Part shown: piece by piece, positions 1 through 13,500 of the stretch
Numbering within the stretch: position 1 is the stretch's first letter
How the letters are laid out: each line of letters opens with the position of its first letter
From: Cyanophora paradoxa
Taxonomy: Eukaryota > Glaucocystophyceae > Cyanophorales > Cyanophoraceae
Length of the DNA: 64,000 nucleotides
Reading direction: 5' to 3'
NCBI GenBank assembly: GCA_004431415.1
Contig: QPMI01000056.1
Location: 186,001-250,000, forward strand
Notes under the pieces: model-generated
The model's input: only the letters and a program-made list of their open reading frames with translations
Databases searched by the model: none
Told to the model about the DNA's origin: nothing
Position numbers and translations under genes: made by a program

Positions 1-3000
1 ATTTAAACCATCGCGAGGATAAATCGACCCACCTGCTTGGCGAAGCACGCGAAGATTGCGGCGCGGGCGGCCGCGTCGGGCAGGCCGAAACGCACGACGA
101 GGTCGAAGCGGCTGGCGGCGCAAATCAAAGAAATTGAAGTTGTGCCGTACGAACACCGGCCCGCCCCGTCGGGATCGATCGCGGGGACGGGCGGACCTCA
201 TGACCGCCGCGTCGAGGTCTTCCACGCGGTTCGTGGCGCCGAGCAGGACGATCTTGCCCGGCGCCGTCGCGCTCCGCCCGCTGATATTAAATAATTAGCT
301 GCAGGGCGGTTTGTGCGAGCTTGAGCGCGAAACCGCGCGCGCGCCTTGGCTGCTGTTTGAGGGGCCCAGCCGACTCTGCAAGGGAAAAGCGCCGATTATC
401 TACGACGCCTAATTCAGCCGCCCCCGCGCACCGAAGCCGTCCAGATTCCGCAGGAGGATGGAGAGCAGGCGCCGCGTCGTCTCGCTGACCTCTGGCGGCG
501 TGCACGCGCGCGTCAGCGCTGTCAGCGCCCGCCCCGCGAGTTCGATCCCGAGCGCGATCGCGAGCGTCCTCGCCTCGGTCGGAGTTGCGCGTCGGCGTGA
601 CGGAATCCAGCTCGTCTACGAACAGGAGGACCGCCGGGCCGAGCTGGTCACGGCCAAGAGCTCGAGCAATCAGGCCTAGGGCGAGACGTCGCGGCGTCGC
701 AACCGGCGGCAGTGGCAAGCTTTAAGAGCCGTGGCCGCGCCGCGTGCACCTCGCGGCAGAGGTCGAAGATGCGGCCCAGCGTCCGCTCGCTCTCGCCGTA
801 CCTGCCCGCCATCATGGCATCTCGACTTCTAGCATTTACGTTGAGGCCGCAGCCGAGACATCGCACCACTTGCCGACGACGGTCTCCATCCGGAAATTGA
901 CGAGGGGGGCCTGCGCACATCGCCAGTTGCGATTAATATTGCGATCAGCGATGATCAAGGCCGAGCTTGAGCTCGTTTGAATGTGAAATGTGTGAAATGT
1001 GCAATGAGGCGCACGTCGCACTGGGCGGCGAGGACGCGGGCGCAGGTCGTCTTCCCCGTCCCTGCGGCCCCCGGCGCGCCCCCGTCACGAAGCGCGCCGG
1101 AGGCCGAGCCCACGCTCCTCGGGTCTGACCCGGCGGGCCCTCGAAGAGGACGCCCCGGGGGACGCTGGACACCGGCCGCCTCCGCGTCCCCCGGCAGACC
1201 TGGGCGGCGCGCGCGCGTCAACGTCGCCCGCGCCGGAGTGCGCGGAGCAGAGCGGAGGGCTCGAGGGTCGGCGTCGGACCGCGTCGAAGAGGGGGGCGTA
1301 GCGGAAGGGGACGACAAAGGAGGCCTCGATCTCCTGAGGCGGGAATGTAAATGGCGCGCTTTTCAGAAATAAATAATTCCTGAAATTCCAAGTTCAAGCG
1401 GCGCGTGCGCATGCGCACGCGCTTGACGTCGTCGTAGCCGGCGAGGTCCGACCAGTCGAGGCGGGCCCCTTCGGCGCCGTACGCGTCCTTCGCGTCGGGG
1501 GGCCCGCGGCCGGCTGCGGGCCGCGAGACCTGCCGAGCGCCTCGTGAAGCCGCCGAATCTGAAATAGTTACATGATTACAATAAAGCGGAGCTCACAAGG
1601 AGGCCCATCTCCTCCAGCTTCCGGGCGGCGGCCTCTGCTCGGCTGCTCCAGCCGGGCCCGAGGCCAACGGCATTCGGGCTCGCGTGGCCTTTCTCTGCTT
1701 GTCCTGTCTCGACGTCGGCCGCGGGTCCCGCTGCGGCGCCGCCGCTTGCCGGCGCCTGATCATGACCCGATCGATATCGTAAATCAACCGTTTGTGTACG
1801 AACTAAATTATGATCATTCAATCCTGGCGCGCACATTGGCGACACCGGTGGTGCCGGCGGTGCTCGAGCTCGAAGGGCGATCCGTTTCGATGATCTGCGA
1901 TGATCATGAGCTCTCTTACATGCCGACTACGTTTTCAGCCGAATTATTAGTTTAGCGAGAAAGCGAAGCTCGTCGAATTCCTTAGCACTTCGACGTATGC
2001 GTAATTATATGTATAAGACGCGTACGTCGACTTCCCTTCCACGTCCGGGATCCTCCGGAGCACCTTAGGAGTGGAGGGCGTAAGCTTGGCTCCGGAGTCC
2101 GGATCCGGTGTCCGTGCCGAGCCCTCCTCGCGATCGATTCCGACTACGCCTTCAGCCTACGCGAGAAAGAGAGGGCGTCGTCGGCTTCGGAGCCGATGGA
2201 CGGGCACCCCATCCGGAAACGATCGATTTCAGATCCCAGGCGGACTCGAATGCGCGCCTTCGGTGCGGGGCTCGCGATCGATCCCGGATAGACGGCCGCG
2301 TTCCTGAAATCATTGATCTCGAAAACGGGAGCGAAGTCGAAGCCCTTGAAAACTCTGTAAAACGCCTTTATGTGCCCCGCGAACTCTGCAGGCGGCTACA
2401 TGAATGTCTTGATTATGAACTGTAAGGGACTGAATAAGTGTCTTATAATTGATTACGATCGCGAACTATAAGGGAACTGCTAGCGATATATTATATAGCT
2501 CTAGATCTAGATCTAGATCTATAGCTATAGTCACGTGCACGCAATCGAACTCCCGACTGCAGTCTGGAGGTACTGGTAGCGAATCGAGTTTTCGCAGGAA
2601 CGCTGGATATTATACTACATATCGATATCTATATTTTTTTTGGTGATATCTATATATTGATGCACACGCCGCCGAATATTGCAATTGCGACTCACCACTT
2701 TCCTGCAGCGGCGCCCCTTTGATTCTCTCCAGGATCCTCCTCAGCTCGCGGAGCGAGTAGGCGATATCGAAGCGTCTCAGAACGTTCTCCATCGTAGATT
2801 CCCACGCCGATTGCGACACGTCTCTGTTCAAATTCGAATTCGCGCGCTAATGCCCTTGAAGATCAGAACAATGAACATTGATTGCAGTATCACAGCAATC
2901 GATATATATCGATATCTATTTCGCTCATTGCAATTGCAATCATAAAAATGCATTTGGTAAACAGACATCGACGCACCGATCGCAGCTTGTCGAATCCGTG

Positions 3001-4625
3001 CCCATGGACTGCGTCGTAGAAAGAGAGGAAGCCGCGAAGCTCGCCTTCGGACAGGCTGCCGCCGCCTGCGCGAATAGGGGCTGTCAGTTCGCATTTCATG
3101 GCCAATTGCAAGCGCATTAATATTATCGTTAACGTTGTACGTGTCAACGAAACGCGCGCACTGATAACGAGCTCAAACTGGAGCCGATACTTCAGCTTCC
3201 GCAGCCTCAAGATGACAGTCCTGCTGTCCTAATTCGGGCAATGAGCGATTAATATTGCGCATGCTTTGTATTTGATCGCTTCCTATATATATAGCTGTTA
3301 AGAATCTAATTCTTATTACGTGCGTATTTCAGCTTCCGCAGCCTTAAGATGACAGTCCTGCTGTCCTAAATCGGGCAGTTAGCGATTGATATTGCTTCGT
3401 CTTTGATCGCTTCCTATTAATAATCTACTTCTTATCGCGTGCGAGCGTTTCGAACGGACTTGGGTGGCGCCTTTGAACGCCGCTTGAAAATCGAAGCTCT
3501 CTTCAAATATAGCCTCGGCCTCCGGCTCTGTTGCGAAATTCTGAATGATCAATGCGCGCCGAAACGCCATTCATGCACATGGCACATGCGGGGCTAAATC
3601 TGCGCCACATGTACAAGTTAAAGGTCGGCCTGGCACGCACTCCCACTCGCGATGAACGTTTGCAGGTCGGATCCATCGCTCGCCCGCAGGTCGTCCAACA
3701 GGTCCGCGAATGATTCCAGAACGAAGAGAGCGTTTCCGTACCCGTTGACGTGTTTGAAGGACGCTTTGTTCTCGGTGGGCACGTCGAAGCTTATGGCGAG
3801 AGCTCGCTCCTTCGGATTCGTCCCTGAGGCACGTTTTGCATTCACAGAAATATACTGCCAGAAATCCTCAGCCGCCTTCGACTTATCGCTTGTCATCACG
3901 AGCTTCGAAAGGTCCGGCTTTCCACTTCCGCCCGTGCTGAAATCTGCTGGGAAATTAAATGAGAAGTGAATATATATATACCTTTGGAAAAGTGCTCGCT
4001 TCCGAAGAACTGCTCGATACGGGCTTTGCGATGGTTGTCGCATTTTATCCAGCAATCCAATTGGTCGTCAGCTGTGTAGGAGGCGAAAAACCGCGGGCAC
4101 GGTTCCAAATATCGGGGACCGGCAATGTTTATACGCGTACGCGTGGAACTGCTCCGAGCAGCTCCGGGCAGCCTTCCATGGCCAATCACATTCGCGTTCT
4201 TGCCTGTCAGCCGTTCGACTGCAGCTGACATGTACACCCGCCGACCTGCAGCGGCTGAAATATTAATCATGATCGATATATATATCAGGCGCGTGCGCGT
4301 GCCGCCATATATATGCATGCCGTGCCGGGGCCATCACGCCCGCATGCGCACCTTGGAAAATCGAGAAGCTTGATTTCCCGCCAATGCTGATTTCCATCGC
4401 GCCCGAGCTCGAGGAGGACGATCGCGAGCTCGTCGCGGGCGCATGGACGGGATCGCGAGGCCGCGGCCGCGCATGCAGAGGGCGAGCTGCAGCTGACAGC
4501 CCGCGCACGCGATCGGCCGCGAGGATTCCTTGCTGAAAGTCGGCTTCGCGCTGCAGGGCGCCGCAGAGCTGGACGAACGCCGCCGCGCCGCTGTACATGT
4601 GCACGTGGCCGGCGCCGCTTAACAT
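1..4625 (-). CDS. AAA+ ATPase, left copy, 3' end beyond window (multi-exon)
   Basis: Read on the minus strand, short exons give an N-terminal region followed by one AAA+ module. The block VPRGVLFEGPPG (about 1130-1170) is followed after an intron by GTGKTTCARVLAAQCDV (Walker A); then come YGESERTLGRIFDLC (about 745-810), GPAVLLFVDELDS (Walker B, about 605-645), a helix ending LLSILLRNLDGF (about 430-480) and KIVLLGATNR (sensor 1, about 240-260). The N-terminal part includes DLSKLVMTSDKSKAAEDFWQ and YGNALFVLESFADL (about 3640-3945). The first 30 bases are the donor side of the next intron, so the C-terminal exons lie outside. ATPases of this class remodel proteins as hexamers; the substrate is unknown. 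The pattern recalls uncharacterised single-module plant AAA proteins. The start at 4625 is a weak choice. An inverted second copy lies at 42271-46693. Confidence 0.75.
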
Positions 4626-5112
4626 TAAATTCGGGAAGCAAAAGATGCGCGTGCAGCTGATCTATAGAAGAGATCTAGATCTATAGAAGAAGATGCGCGT
4701 ATATTATATATAAGAGATCTAGATCGATATCTATAGAGCTCGATCGAGGAGAGAGGAGAATTCGAAATTCTACATAATATTCGAAGAGGAGAGATTTATA
4801 TATTTAGAGCAGCTATAGCGCTAGCTATAGCTAGCTAGGGGCCCGGGCCGGAGCCGCGGCGCCGGCGGGCCGCGCGCGGTCCGGCGGCCCCAATTTTAAG
4901 CCGCGCGCGGCTGACGATCGCGATCGACATCGATATCATGCAGAGCTAGCGCGCGCTCGAGCTAGAAACTGCATGCATATGCTAGCTAGTTTAAAATTGG
5001 GTCCGTATGGTGCGTTGCAATTGACGTCGGCGCCGGGCGCCGGCGTCGCATTCGAATTCGAATTCCTGCCAATTTCCTGGCCGGTCCAGGGTACACGAAC
5101 CGCAGAAAAAAA
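4626..5112. other. Intergenic region between divergent genes, rich in short palindromes
   Basis: No gene is visible. The stretch 4660-4840 is AT-rich and packed with six-base palindromes such as AGATCT, GATATC, CTATAG and GAGCTC. The ten-base sequence CCAATTTTAA near 4890 recurs in reverse complement near 4991. Since the ATPase gene runs left and the SS18-like gene runs right, this should contain both promoters. No TATA box can be assigned with confidence because AT-rich words are everywhere here. Confidence 0.5.
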
Positions 5113-5727
5113 ATGGCCCGCACCAAGAGGAAAGCGGCGAACCTGGAGAACCTGCCTACGGTGCGTCATCGTCAAAGCTTTCCATAGAGTCTAGCGCGCT
5201 CGCCTTCCGCTTCCCGAGCCCCGACACGTCAAACAGGACCCGCGCTACTCGGCCACCGTCGCGAACCTGAGGGCTGTCGCGGAGTTCCTCGAGATGAACT
5301 CCCGCCTCATCGCCGGCGTGCGCACCGAGTGCCGGGCCTCGCGCGCCGCACTCCGCAGGCAACTCACGTCGCGAGCTCGAGCAGGTGAAAGCCATTCAAG
5401 CGAAGGAGCAGATGACGCAGGCCGACATCGAGAAGTGTGCGAGAGACTTGTGCGCCTGCCCCCGGACCCTGTGTTGGGTAGCGCCTGGCTTAGGATCCGC
5501 GGCTCACGTGCACGCCGCGCAGGGTTCACGTCAACATGAACTGCTCGCGCGTCGTCGCGATCTACAACCGGCTTGTCAGCAACGGGGCGCAGCCGCCCGG
5601 CCCGCCAGTCCCCGTCTCCACGCCGATCCCTGTGGCCAGCCTCCCCCGGCCGGCGCCGCCAGCCCCAGGCATCGCGACGGGCCCCGCTGGAGCCGTTCCC
5701 TTCGCCGCCGCGCCCGTCACGCACTGA
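5113..5727 (+). CDS. Small SS18/GIF-like (SSXT-type) protein, tentative
   Basis: Exon 1 starts at 5113 with MARTKRKAANLENLPT and ends before a GTGCGT donor at 5161. After an acceptor near 5250 the protein continues DPRYSATVANLRAVAEFLEMNSRLIAG. A possible GC-AG intron (donor 5316, acceptor 5358) leads to RRELEQVKAIQAKEQMTQ; a last exon from about 5521 gives NMNCSRVVAIYNRLVSNG and a proline-rich tail, with the stop at 5727. The spacing of FLEMNSRLI, a glutamine-containing helix, a cysteine, and then a hydrophobic helix before a Pro-rich tail resembles the SSXT domain of SS18 and plant GIF coactivators, which bridge transcription factors to SWI/SNF remodelers. The match is by eye and weak. A generic coiled-coil protein is the alternative. 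Confidence 0.4.
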
Positions 5728-6006
5728 GCTATCTAGATCTGAGCTAGCTGTCCCATCATCAGCGCCTCGCCCCCGTTTCAAGTTTTCCGGCCCACCTCCT
5801 AGATCCTTGCTCCGCTCTGTTCTTCTCTTCGGCTCTCTACCGATTCTTTCCACTCTTCCGGACCGCCCACAGGCTCGCCCCTCCCGAGCCGCGAGGGTAT
5901 CTTCGCCTCTTTTCGCCCCCCCGCCCCCCGCAGCGCCCCCAAGCTTGTACAGACATCGCAGTTTCAATTCAGCCCCGTTCTACTATCAGAGCGTGTACCC
6001 CTACCC

Positions 6007-7455
6007 CTAGGAGGCCTTCTTGCGGTCGCCGGGGGGTAGCAGCGAGTCGAGGTCGTCCTCCTCGTCCTCGGGTTCCCGGGGGGGTTCCTCGTGGGGCCTC
6101 GGGCCCACCATCTGCGCCCGCTCAGATCTGAGATGGCGAGATGGCGAGAGGGATCGCGTACCCGCTTCCAGGTCTTCCACTGGACGGCAACGAGCGTGTT
6201 CACGATGACGTCCGCCCATTGGTCCGACGCCTTCACGTACCCCTGCCGCGAGAAGAACATGGGCCGGATCCACGACCTGGACGGGGCCGGTCAGCGTGGG
6301 GTCAGGGGGTACTCGTTTCGACAAGCGGGGCGGGGGTACGGCGCGCCAGACGTTCGCGTAGTTCGTGAACTTGTGCCCCGAAAGGTCGGCGCCGAGCATG
6401 GCGCCGTCGTCGTTCCTGTACCCGGCCCATCGGGGGGGGGGGGCGCGGAGGGACGGGGGTACGCGCTTGCAGCAGTACTCGGCGACGCGCTGGGCGCGGG
6501 CCTTGAGAGCGTCGGTCGGCTCCTTGCCGACGGGGGGTACGGCGACGAAGCACTCGAAGCCGCGGGCCCGCACAGCGCGCGCGACGGCCTTTATGTTCTC
6601 CACCGTCTGATCCGCCTCTGCGTAGTCCCTGCGGCCCGCGGTAAGGATCGGACGCGGACCAAATCATCGGAATTCGATCGCGCGCACTTGCACGAGTCCT
6701 CGGCGCCGAGCATGACGAGGACGACCTCTGCGTCTCTGCAGTGCTTGCTGTCCAGCGTCTCCTCGAGGAGCCGCGGCTGCGGCGGCGGCGCGGGCCGGCG
6801 GCGTGGGCGCGGGCGCGGGCGGCCGCCGCGCGCGGCTCAAGAGCGCAAGCGCACCCGCTCCGCGCGGTTGGGGAGCCAGTCCTTGGACGTCGTTCCGACG
6901 CGGCCCTTGTTGACGACCTGCGGCGCCGGCCCCGGGCGGCTCTTCAGCACCGCGGGCGGGCGCGAGGCGAAGCAGCGGCGGCCGGCTCGCCTGGAAGCGC
7001 TGCTTGATGCGCGAGTCCGCCTGTATCATCGCCTTGAGGTAGCGAGCAACGCCCACGGGCTCGCCGAAGCTGAGAAGCGGCAAAGTCGTCACGCGCGGGC
7101 GGCGTGCATGCGGGGCGCGCCGAAGCACACCTGAGGGTATCTCCATGCCCCATAGCTAACCCGTCGCCTGCCGCCGGGGCGTGAGGCGCGCGGGCGGCCG
7201 CGGTCGAGCGCGGCCCTTTCTAGAAGGCGCACCGATGATGACGATCTTGTGTCGCAGCGCGTCCACGGGCTTCACATTGAGCCAATTCTCGAAAGCGACA
7301 ATGGCGCGTATTCTGTGGGCGCGGGCGGACGTCGGGCGCCATGCGCGGATGCGACTTGCCGAGCGCCCGTCCCGATCGCACCTGCAAACCTTCCAGAAGA
7401 GGTACACTTGGTACAGGACGTACGTAATGACGTAGACAAAGTCCGTGAAGGCCAT
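6007..7455 (-). CDS. Membrane-anchored SGNH/GDSL-hydrolase-like protein
   Basis: The minus-strand start at 7455 gives MAFTDFVYVITYVLYQVYLF, a hydrophobic signal anchor. Later exons give AFENWLNVKPVDALRHKIVI, GEPVGVARYLKAMIQADSR, VVNKGRVGTTSKDWLPNRAE, DAEVVLVMLGAEDS, NIKAVARAVRARGFECFVAV, NDDGAMLGADLSGHKFTNYA and QGYVKASDQWADVIVNTLVA. The last exon is acidic and ends in DRKKAS with the stop at 6007. The order of a G-x-x-G-x-T block, a VMLGxxD block and a following helix with a V-A-V-P-P strand is that of SGNH hydrolases (blocks II and III); the usual Asn after GA is Glu here, and block I (GDS) falls at an unresolved splice. The substrate cannot be predicted. It starts 62 bp from DHX34 on the opposite strand. 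Confidence 0.55.
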
Positions 7456-7517
7456 CTTCGGTTGGCCTTGCTGTGTGCTGCGGGGTACGCGCGCTTGACC
7501 TTCGAGTCGAGCCTGCG
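7456..7517. promoter_or_regulatory. Compact bidirectional promoter between SGNH-like gene and DHX34
   Basis: Only 62 bp separate the two inferred start codons, which point away from each other. Both 5' untranslated regions and both core promoters must fit here, or extend into the opposite first exons. No recognisable core element stands out. Confidence 0.5.
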
Positions 7518-10500
7518 ATGGCGGGCGGGCGGGACCCGCGGGATCTGAACAAGGAGGTGAGCTCGAATCGTACGCATCGCGAGCTCGCATGCGTCCGGAC
7601 CGGCTGATTCGCCGAGCGCCGCGAACGCGCAGCTGCAAAAGGATGCGGACATCGCCGCGTGGGAGGACGTGTGGCCCGACGTGGACGAGCAGGCCCGCCC
7701 GCAGCTCGCAAGCGCGAGCGCTCGCTCGCTGGCATGGACGTCGACTGACGCGGCGTACGCGGGGGCACGCAGTTCTTCAAGGATGGCGACTTCATCCGCA
7801 AGGGATCGCAGGAGGTGCGCTCGCGCCTCGCCTCGCCTCGCCTCGCCTCGCCTCGCGCGGGACTCGCCCGGCTCACACTCGCACGCCCCGCGCCGCCCCG
7901 CGGCCGCCTGTGCAGTACCACGACTTCAAAGGTGCGCACGCGCGGGCCGCGGGCGCCGCCCCGCGCCGCCCCAACGCTCACGCCGGCGCCCGCCCGCAGA
8001 GTTCTTCTTCAAGCTGGTGCGGGTGAAGAAGGCGCGGGCGGGGCAGGCCGCCGAGCCGCGGCGCCAGCTGCCTGAGGAGGAGCGCCGGAGCGTGCGCGAG
8101 CGCACGGGCATCGACGTGGGCGAGTTCCCGTCGCGCTACGACACGCGCTACCGGATCAATTTCAGCGTCCTCGCGGAGCCGCCCCCGCAGCAGCAGCGGG
8201 GCGGCCCCGAGGCGCCCCGCCGCCGCCGCCGGCAGCTCCTCAGCGACGAGCAGACGGCCGAGATGCGCCGCGCCCTCGCCCTCTTCGCCGACTTCAGGTA
8301 CCCCCCCCCGCCGCGTCCCCGCCCGTACCCCCGCGCCTGCCCCGCGCGACCGTACCCCCCCCCCGGGCCCGCAGGCAGAAGAAGGTATTCGCGAAGCTGC
8401 ACAAGGTGCGGGCCGACCAGCGGAACCTCCCCATCTACCCCTACCGCGAGCAGGCGCGTACCCCTCCCGATCCGCCGCCCTCGCGGCTTGAGGGCGACCT
8501 GTACCCCCTCAGATCCTCGCTGCGATCGCCGCCAACCCCGTCGTCATCATCGCCGGCGACACGGGTCCGCGCCCGTACCCCCCTCCCCGGCCTGCCGTCT
8601 TCCCCCCCTCTAATCAAAGCTTGTTTCAGGGTGCGGCAAGTCGACTCAGGTACCCCAATTCCTCCTCCAGGCGGGGTACCAGAAGATCGCGTGCACCCAG
8701 GCGAGCGAGCCGTACCCCCGGTCGCCCTCCAAGCTCACGTACCCCCCCCCCCCCCCCCCCCGCCAGCCCCGGCGCATTTCGGCGATCGCGCTATGCCGGC
8801 GCGTCTCGCACGAGACCTTCAACGGGTACGGCTCCAGCATCGCCTTCCAGGTGACCCCGTACCCCCCAGGGCGCCCCTTGCGTCGACAGTACCCCCCTGA
8901 ACGTGCCTCAGATCCGGTTCGACTCGACGCGGACGGCGGACACTCGTGTGCTCTTCCTCACCGAAGGCCTCCTCCTCCGCCAGGTGAGCGGGACCCGCCG
9001 CGGGGGGGGGTACGAGGCGCCGGCCCCGCGCCTGACCCGGGGCCCGCCCGCCCTTCCCCTCAGCTCGCGTCGGACCCTCAGCTCGCCAAGTACGACGTCG
9101 TGCGCCCCCTGCCCGCCCCCGTCCCCGTCTTGGCTCGGGTCGGCTCGGCTCGGCTCTTCTCGGCTCGGCTCGGCTCGGCTCGGCTTGATCTAGCTCGGCC
9201 AGCCCGGTGCGCTTTCCGTGCCGTCGCTTGCCTCTGACGTCCCCCGCCCCCGCCCCGGCCCGGCCGCTCAGGTGATCATCGACGAGGTCCACGAGCGCCA
9301 CATCACGCGCGTACCCCCCTCCATCTCCATCCCCCCCCTCACCAAGCTGAGCCGGGTGCAGGGGGGACTTCCTGCTGGCGATCCTGCGTGACCTCGTCAT
9401 GCGCCGCCCGGGCCTCAAGATCATCTGCATGCGCGCCCGATCCCCCTACCCCCCTAGAGGCCCCCCTACCCTCGTCCCTCCGGTACCCCTCATTCAACCC
9501 CCCCCCCCCCCCCCAGGTCGGCGACGATCAACGTTGGGCTCTTCTCTGGGTACTTCCACGGCGCCCCCGTCGTCGAGGTCCCCGGCCGCCTCTTCCCCAT
9601 CAAGGTACCCCCCAGTGCTTCCCCCCTCCCCTCCCGGGCCTCCAGCGAAGCCCCTTCGGGCGGCCGGGGTCCTTCTATAGAAAGGCGGCGATCATCCTTC
9701 CAATAGATCTGTAGTTTGGCGTACCCCCCGCGCCCCGCCCGTTTTCGCGCGCGCGCGGCCCCGAATATCTCGCGCGGCCTCTGCCAATCGCTTCCCCCCC
9801 CCCCGCTCTTCCAACCGCGTACCCCCCCAGCTGGAGTACGTGGAGATGCCTCGGAAGGAGGAGTTCCTCGACGAGCGCCTCCAGAGGGGCTCCCTGGGCC
9901 GCCGCCCCGCCCACATCGCAGGCGCCCACCCGCCCCGCCCCGCCTCGATCCGTTCTCTCCCGCCTTCGTGCCTCGTCTTAAGCTTTGGCTCCGGTTAGCT
10001 TATCAGAGTCCGCTACATTCAGCTGATTTCGTTAAGCTGGCTTAATTCGAGCTAAGAATTTGGAGGCCTCGGGCTAGCGCCCGCCGCCTCTGCTGCTCTG
10101 CCGCTCCCTGTCTTAGGGCTTCGCAGCGGCGGGGACGGTCATCCCGCAGCAGGCGGAGCCGGCGATCCTGCGGAGGACGCGCAAGTCAGGCGGCAGGGGC
10201 CTCGCCGGCCGCTCGGCGCGCCCGCCCTCCATCGCCTCTCTGAGCGAGCCGCCTGAGCTGTTCTTAGATACTGGACGTGGAGCCGTACATCAAGGTCCTG
10301 AGCCGCATCGACCAGCAGTACCCCCCCGACGAGCGGTGCGCCCCCCCGCCACGCCCTTCTCCCCCCCTCCCCTTCCCCGCCCGACTCGCCTGCCTCCAGG
10401 GGCGACGTGCTCATCTTCCTCTCGGGCATCAACGAGATCATGGCCCTCGTCGACGAGGTCCGATGCCGCTGCGCCCGCTGCGCTAACGGGGGGACGCCCC

Positions 10501-13500
10501 CGCCCCTGGCTCCTAGCTCCCAGCCCGTGCCTAGATCCCTCGCCCGGCTATCTAACTAGCTATCTAGCGTAGATCTGCCTGCTCTCCTAACGAGATAGTT
10601 GCCCTCGTCGGCGAGGAGAGACTCGCCTCTCTGAATTCTGACCGGGCTTCCACCCCACCCCTCCCCCCCCCCAGATCCGGGGGTACGCGGCGCAGAACAA
10701 GCGGTGGATCGTCCTCCCGCTGCACTCCTCCCTCTCCGTCGAGGAGCAGGACAAGGCACCCCCCTCTCCCTCCCTCCCCCCCACCTCCGCTCTGAGGCGG
10801 CGGGCCTCAGGTCTTCGACGTGGCGCCGGACGGCGTCCGCAAGTGCATCATCAGGCGCGCCCAGCTTCTTCCCCCGCCCCGCCAGGGCCCTGACCCCGAC
10901 CCCCGCTCCCGCTCCTATCCATCTCGAGCACTAGCGCGTCGCCCCAAGCACGAGGGACCTCTGACCTTTGCCCGCGCAGCACGAACATCGCGGAGACGTC
11001 GGTGACGATCGACGGCGTCCGCTTCGTCGTCGACTCCGGCAAGGCCAAGGAGATGGCGTGCGCCGCGGACCGCCTCTAGAGCCCTGGGTCCTAGAGTCTA
11101 GTCGTGGGAGGCGAGGAACCCCGGGGGTCCCAGCTTCATGCAGGAGATGGCATGCGTCGGGGGCCGGCTCTAGAGCCCTGGGTCCTGGGGCGAGGCCTCG
11201 CCGAGGCTCTTTAGATTTGGGGCGCTCCGCCGCAGACGACCGGGGGTTCTAGCTCCATAGTTCTACTAGCGCCTGCGGGCTGCCGGGGAAAGGGCGTGTG
11301 GCGGCGGGCGCTGAGCGGCACCCCTGCAGGTACGACGCGGACACGCGCGTCAACAGCCTCCAGGCGCGCCCGCCCCGGCCCCGCCCCCGCCTCCTTTCTT
11401 TCTTTCTTTCCCGAGGCGCTCCCCCCCGCGCAGGAGTTCTGGATCTCCCGCGCCTCCGCCGACCAGCGCAAGGCAGGCACCAGAGGCCTCCTCTGGCCAG
11501 AGGAAGCCAGAAGATCTAAAGCTGGAGAGATAGCGCTAGCTAGCCCCAGCGAGTTCCTGTACGGATCCTTTCTAGCATCTAGTACACCTTCTCGCCACTC
11601 CTCTAGGCTCTCTCGGCCTCGCTCCTGTCCTGCCTTGTTCTTCTTCGCCTCTCTCTGACGGGGGCGCAGGGGCGGGCGGGGCGCACGGGCCCCGGCCACT
11701 GCTTCCGCATGTACGCCGAGGTGCGCCCGTACCCCCCTTCTAGGTTACCTTCCGCGCCCGAGGGCCGCGCGCCTCGCCGCCCCCGCTTCGGCCCCCGTCT
11801 CTCCTTGCCCGCCGACCCTCCCCCCTCCCGCGGCAGACGGAGTACCGCCACTTCCTGGAGTACAACGTGGCGGAGATCCACCGCGTCTCCCTCGACGGCG
11901 TCGTCCTCGAGGCCCGCCCCGCCCCGCCCCGCCCCGCCCCGCCCCCCTAGAAGGGGGAGCCCTAGCGAGCTTCTTCCTCGAGGCACGCTGGGCTCTAGAC
12001 TGGGACTAAGCTTCGGTGTTGATATTCGACAACGAGCCCTAGGCTCTGTTAGTTAGGTTCTTCGAGGCCCGCCCCGCCCCGACGTCTCGCTGGATGGCGT
12101 CGTCCTCGAGGCGCGCCCCGCCCTCCGGGCCCGGGCTCTAGACCGGGACTAAGCTTTCTGAATTGATATTAGACAATATTAGACACCTAGTTCTTCAAGG
12201 GACTGCGCTTTTGGGTCCCTCGAGGCCCGCCCCTCCAACCCCCCCGCCCCTAGAGCCTAGAAAAGCACGCCCCCGAGGAACGCCCTAACGCCTCGGCGTC
12301 CTTGGGGCCCGTCCGCCCGGCCCGCCCCTCTCCAGCCCTCCGACGTCTCCCCTGCCCTCCCCCCTCCCCCCCTGACGCCCCCCTCTCCAGATCAAGAGCC
12401 TGGGGCTGGGGGACCCGCGGCAGTTCCCGTTCATCGAGCCGCCCTCGCGCGAGGCCGTCGAGGCCACCCTTCTCAACCTCAAGCGCCTCCAGGCACGCCC
12501 CCGCGCCCGCCCCCTCTAGGGAATCTAGGGCTAGAAAATCTAGGGCTAGGAGACTTCTCAGAGCCTACTAGGACCCTAGGCGATGGTACTGGACCTTGAG
12601 CGCCCCCGCGCCCCCCCGCCCCCTTCCTTTCTAGGGCGTTTCAGAGTCGAGGGCCAGGAGACCTCTCAGAGTCTACTAGAGGGCCCCTCCTTTCTAGGGG
12701 GATCTCAGAGTCTAGGACCTCACTCGTACTGGACTTTAAGCGCCTCCAGGCCCGCCAGAGGGATCTAGGGAATCTGGGGCTAGGAATATAGGGCTAGAAG
12801 ACGTCTCAGAGTCTACTAGAGGGCCCCTGCTCTACCCTAGGCGACGGTACAAAGGGTTAGCATAGGCCGTGAGGGCAGCACAAGGCCCCCGTCGAGGCGC
12901 GCCCCGCCGACCGGTCGCGCGCAGGCGCTGCACGCGGACGCGGAGGAGGGCCTGACGCCCCTCGGGCACGTCCTCTCCCGCCTCCCCGTCGACGTCCAGG
13001 CCCGCCCCCGCCCTCGCGCTTGCCTCGCACTCGGCTTTGTTAGTTTTAATCTCCCGGACTCGAGCGGCGCCACCGTCTGCCCGCCTGCCCGCGCCCCGCC
13101 CCGCCCCGCCCCGCCCTCTAGCTTCTCAGTCGGTTTTGGCTTCCGATGCCGCGCGCCCGGCGCCCGCCCGCCTTAAGCGCTTGAGCTTGAGCTTCTGATG
13201 CGGCGCGTCTCCCCGCCCGCCCGCCGCAGATCGGCAAGATGCTGGTCCTCGCCACGGTGCCCCGCCCGCCCCCGCCCCCGCCCCCGCCGCCGCCTCCTCC
13301 CGAGCCCGAGCCTGGGGCCCCTCGGGCCCGCCCCCGCCCCCGCCCTGCTCCGCGCCTCCGCCCCCGCCTCCCCCCAAGCCTAAGCCTAAGCCCCAGCCCC
13401 GCGCCCGCCCCCTACCCCCGCCTCCTCCCCGAGCCTTAGCCCCGGGCCCGCGCAGGTGTTCCAGCTGGTGGACCCCGTCCTCACCATCGCCGCCGCCCTC

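Noticed and set aside
5245-5967. 240-codon minus-strand frame
   Set aside because: It is antisense to the SS18-like gene and its 3' flank, with no recognisable domain and biased composition.
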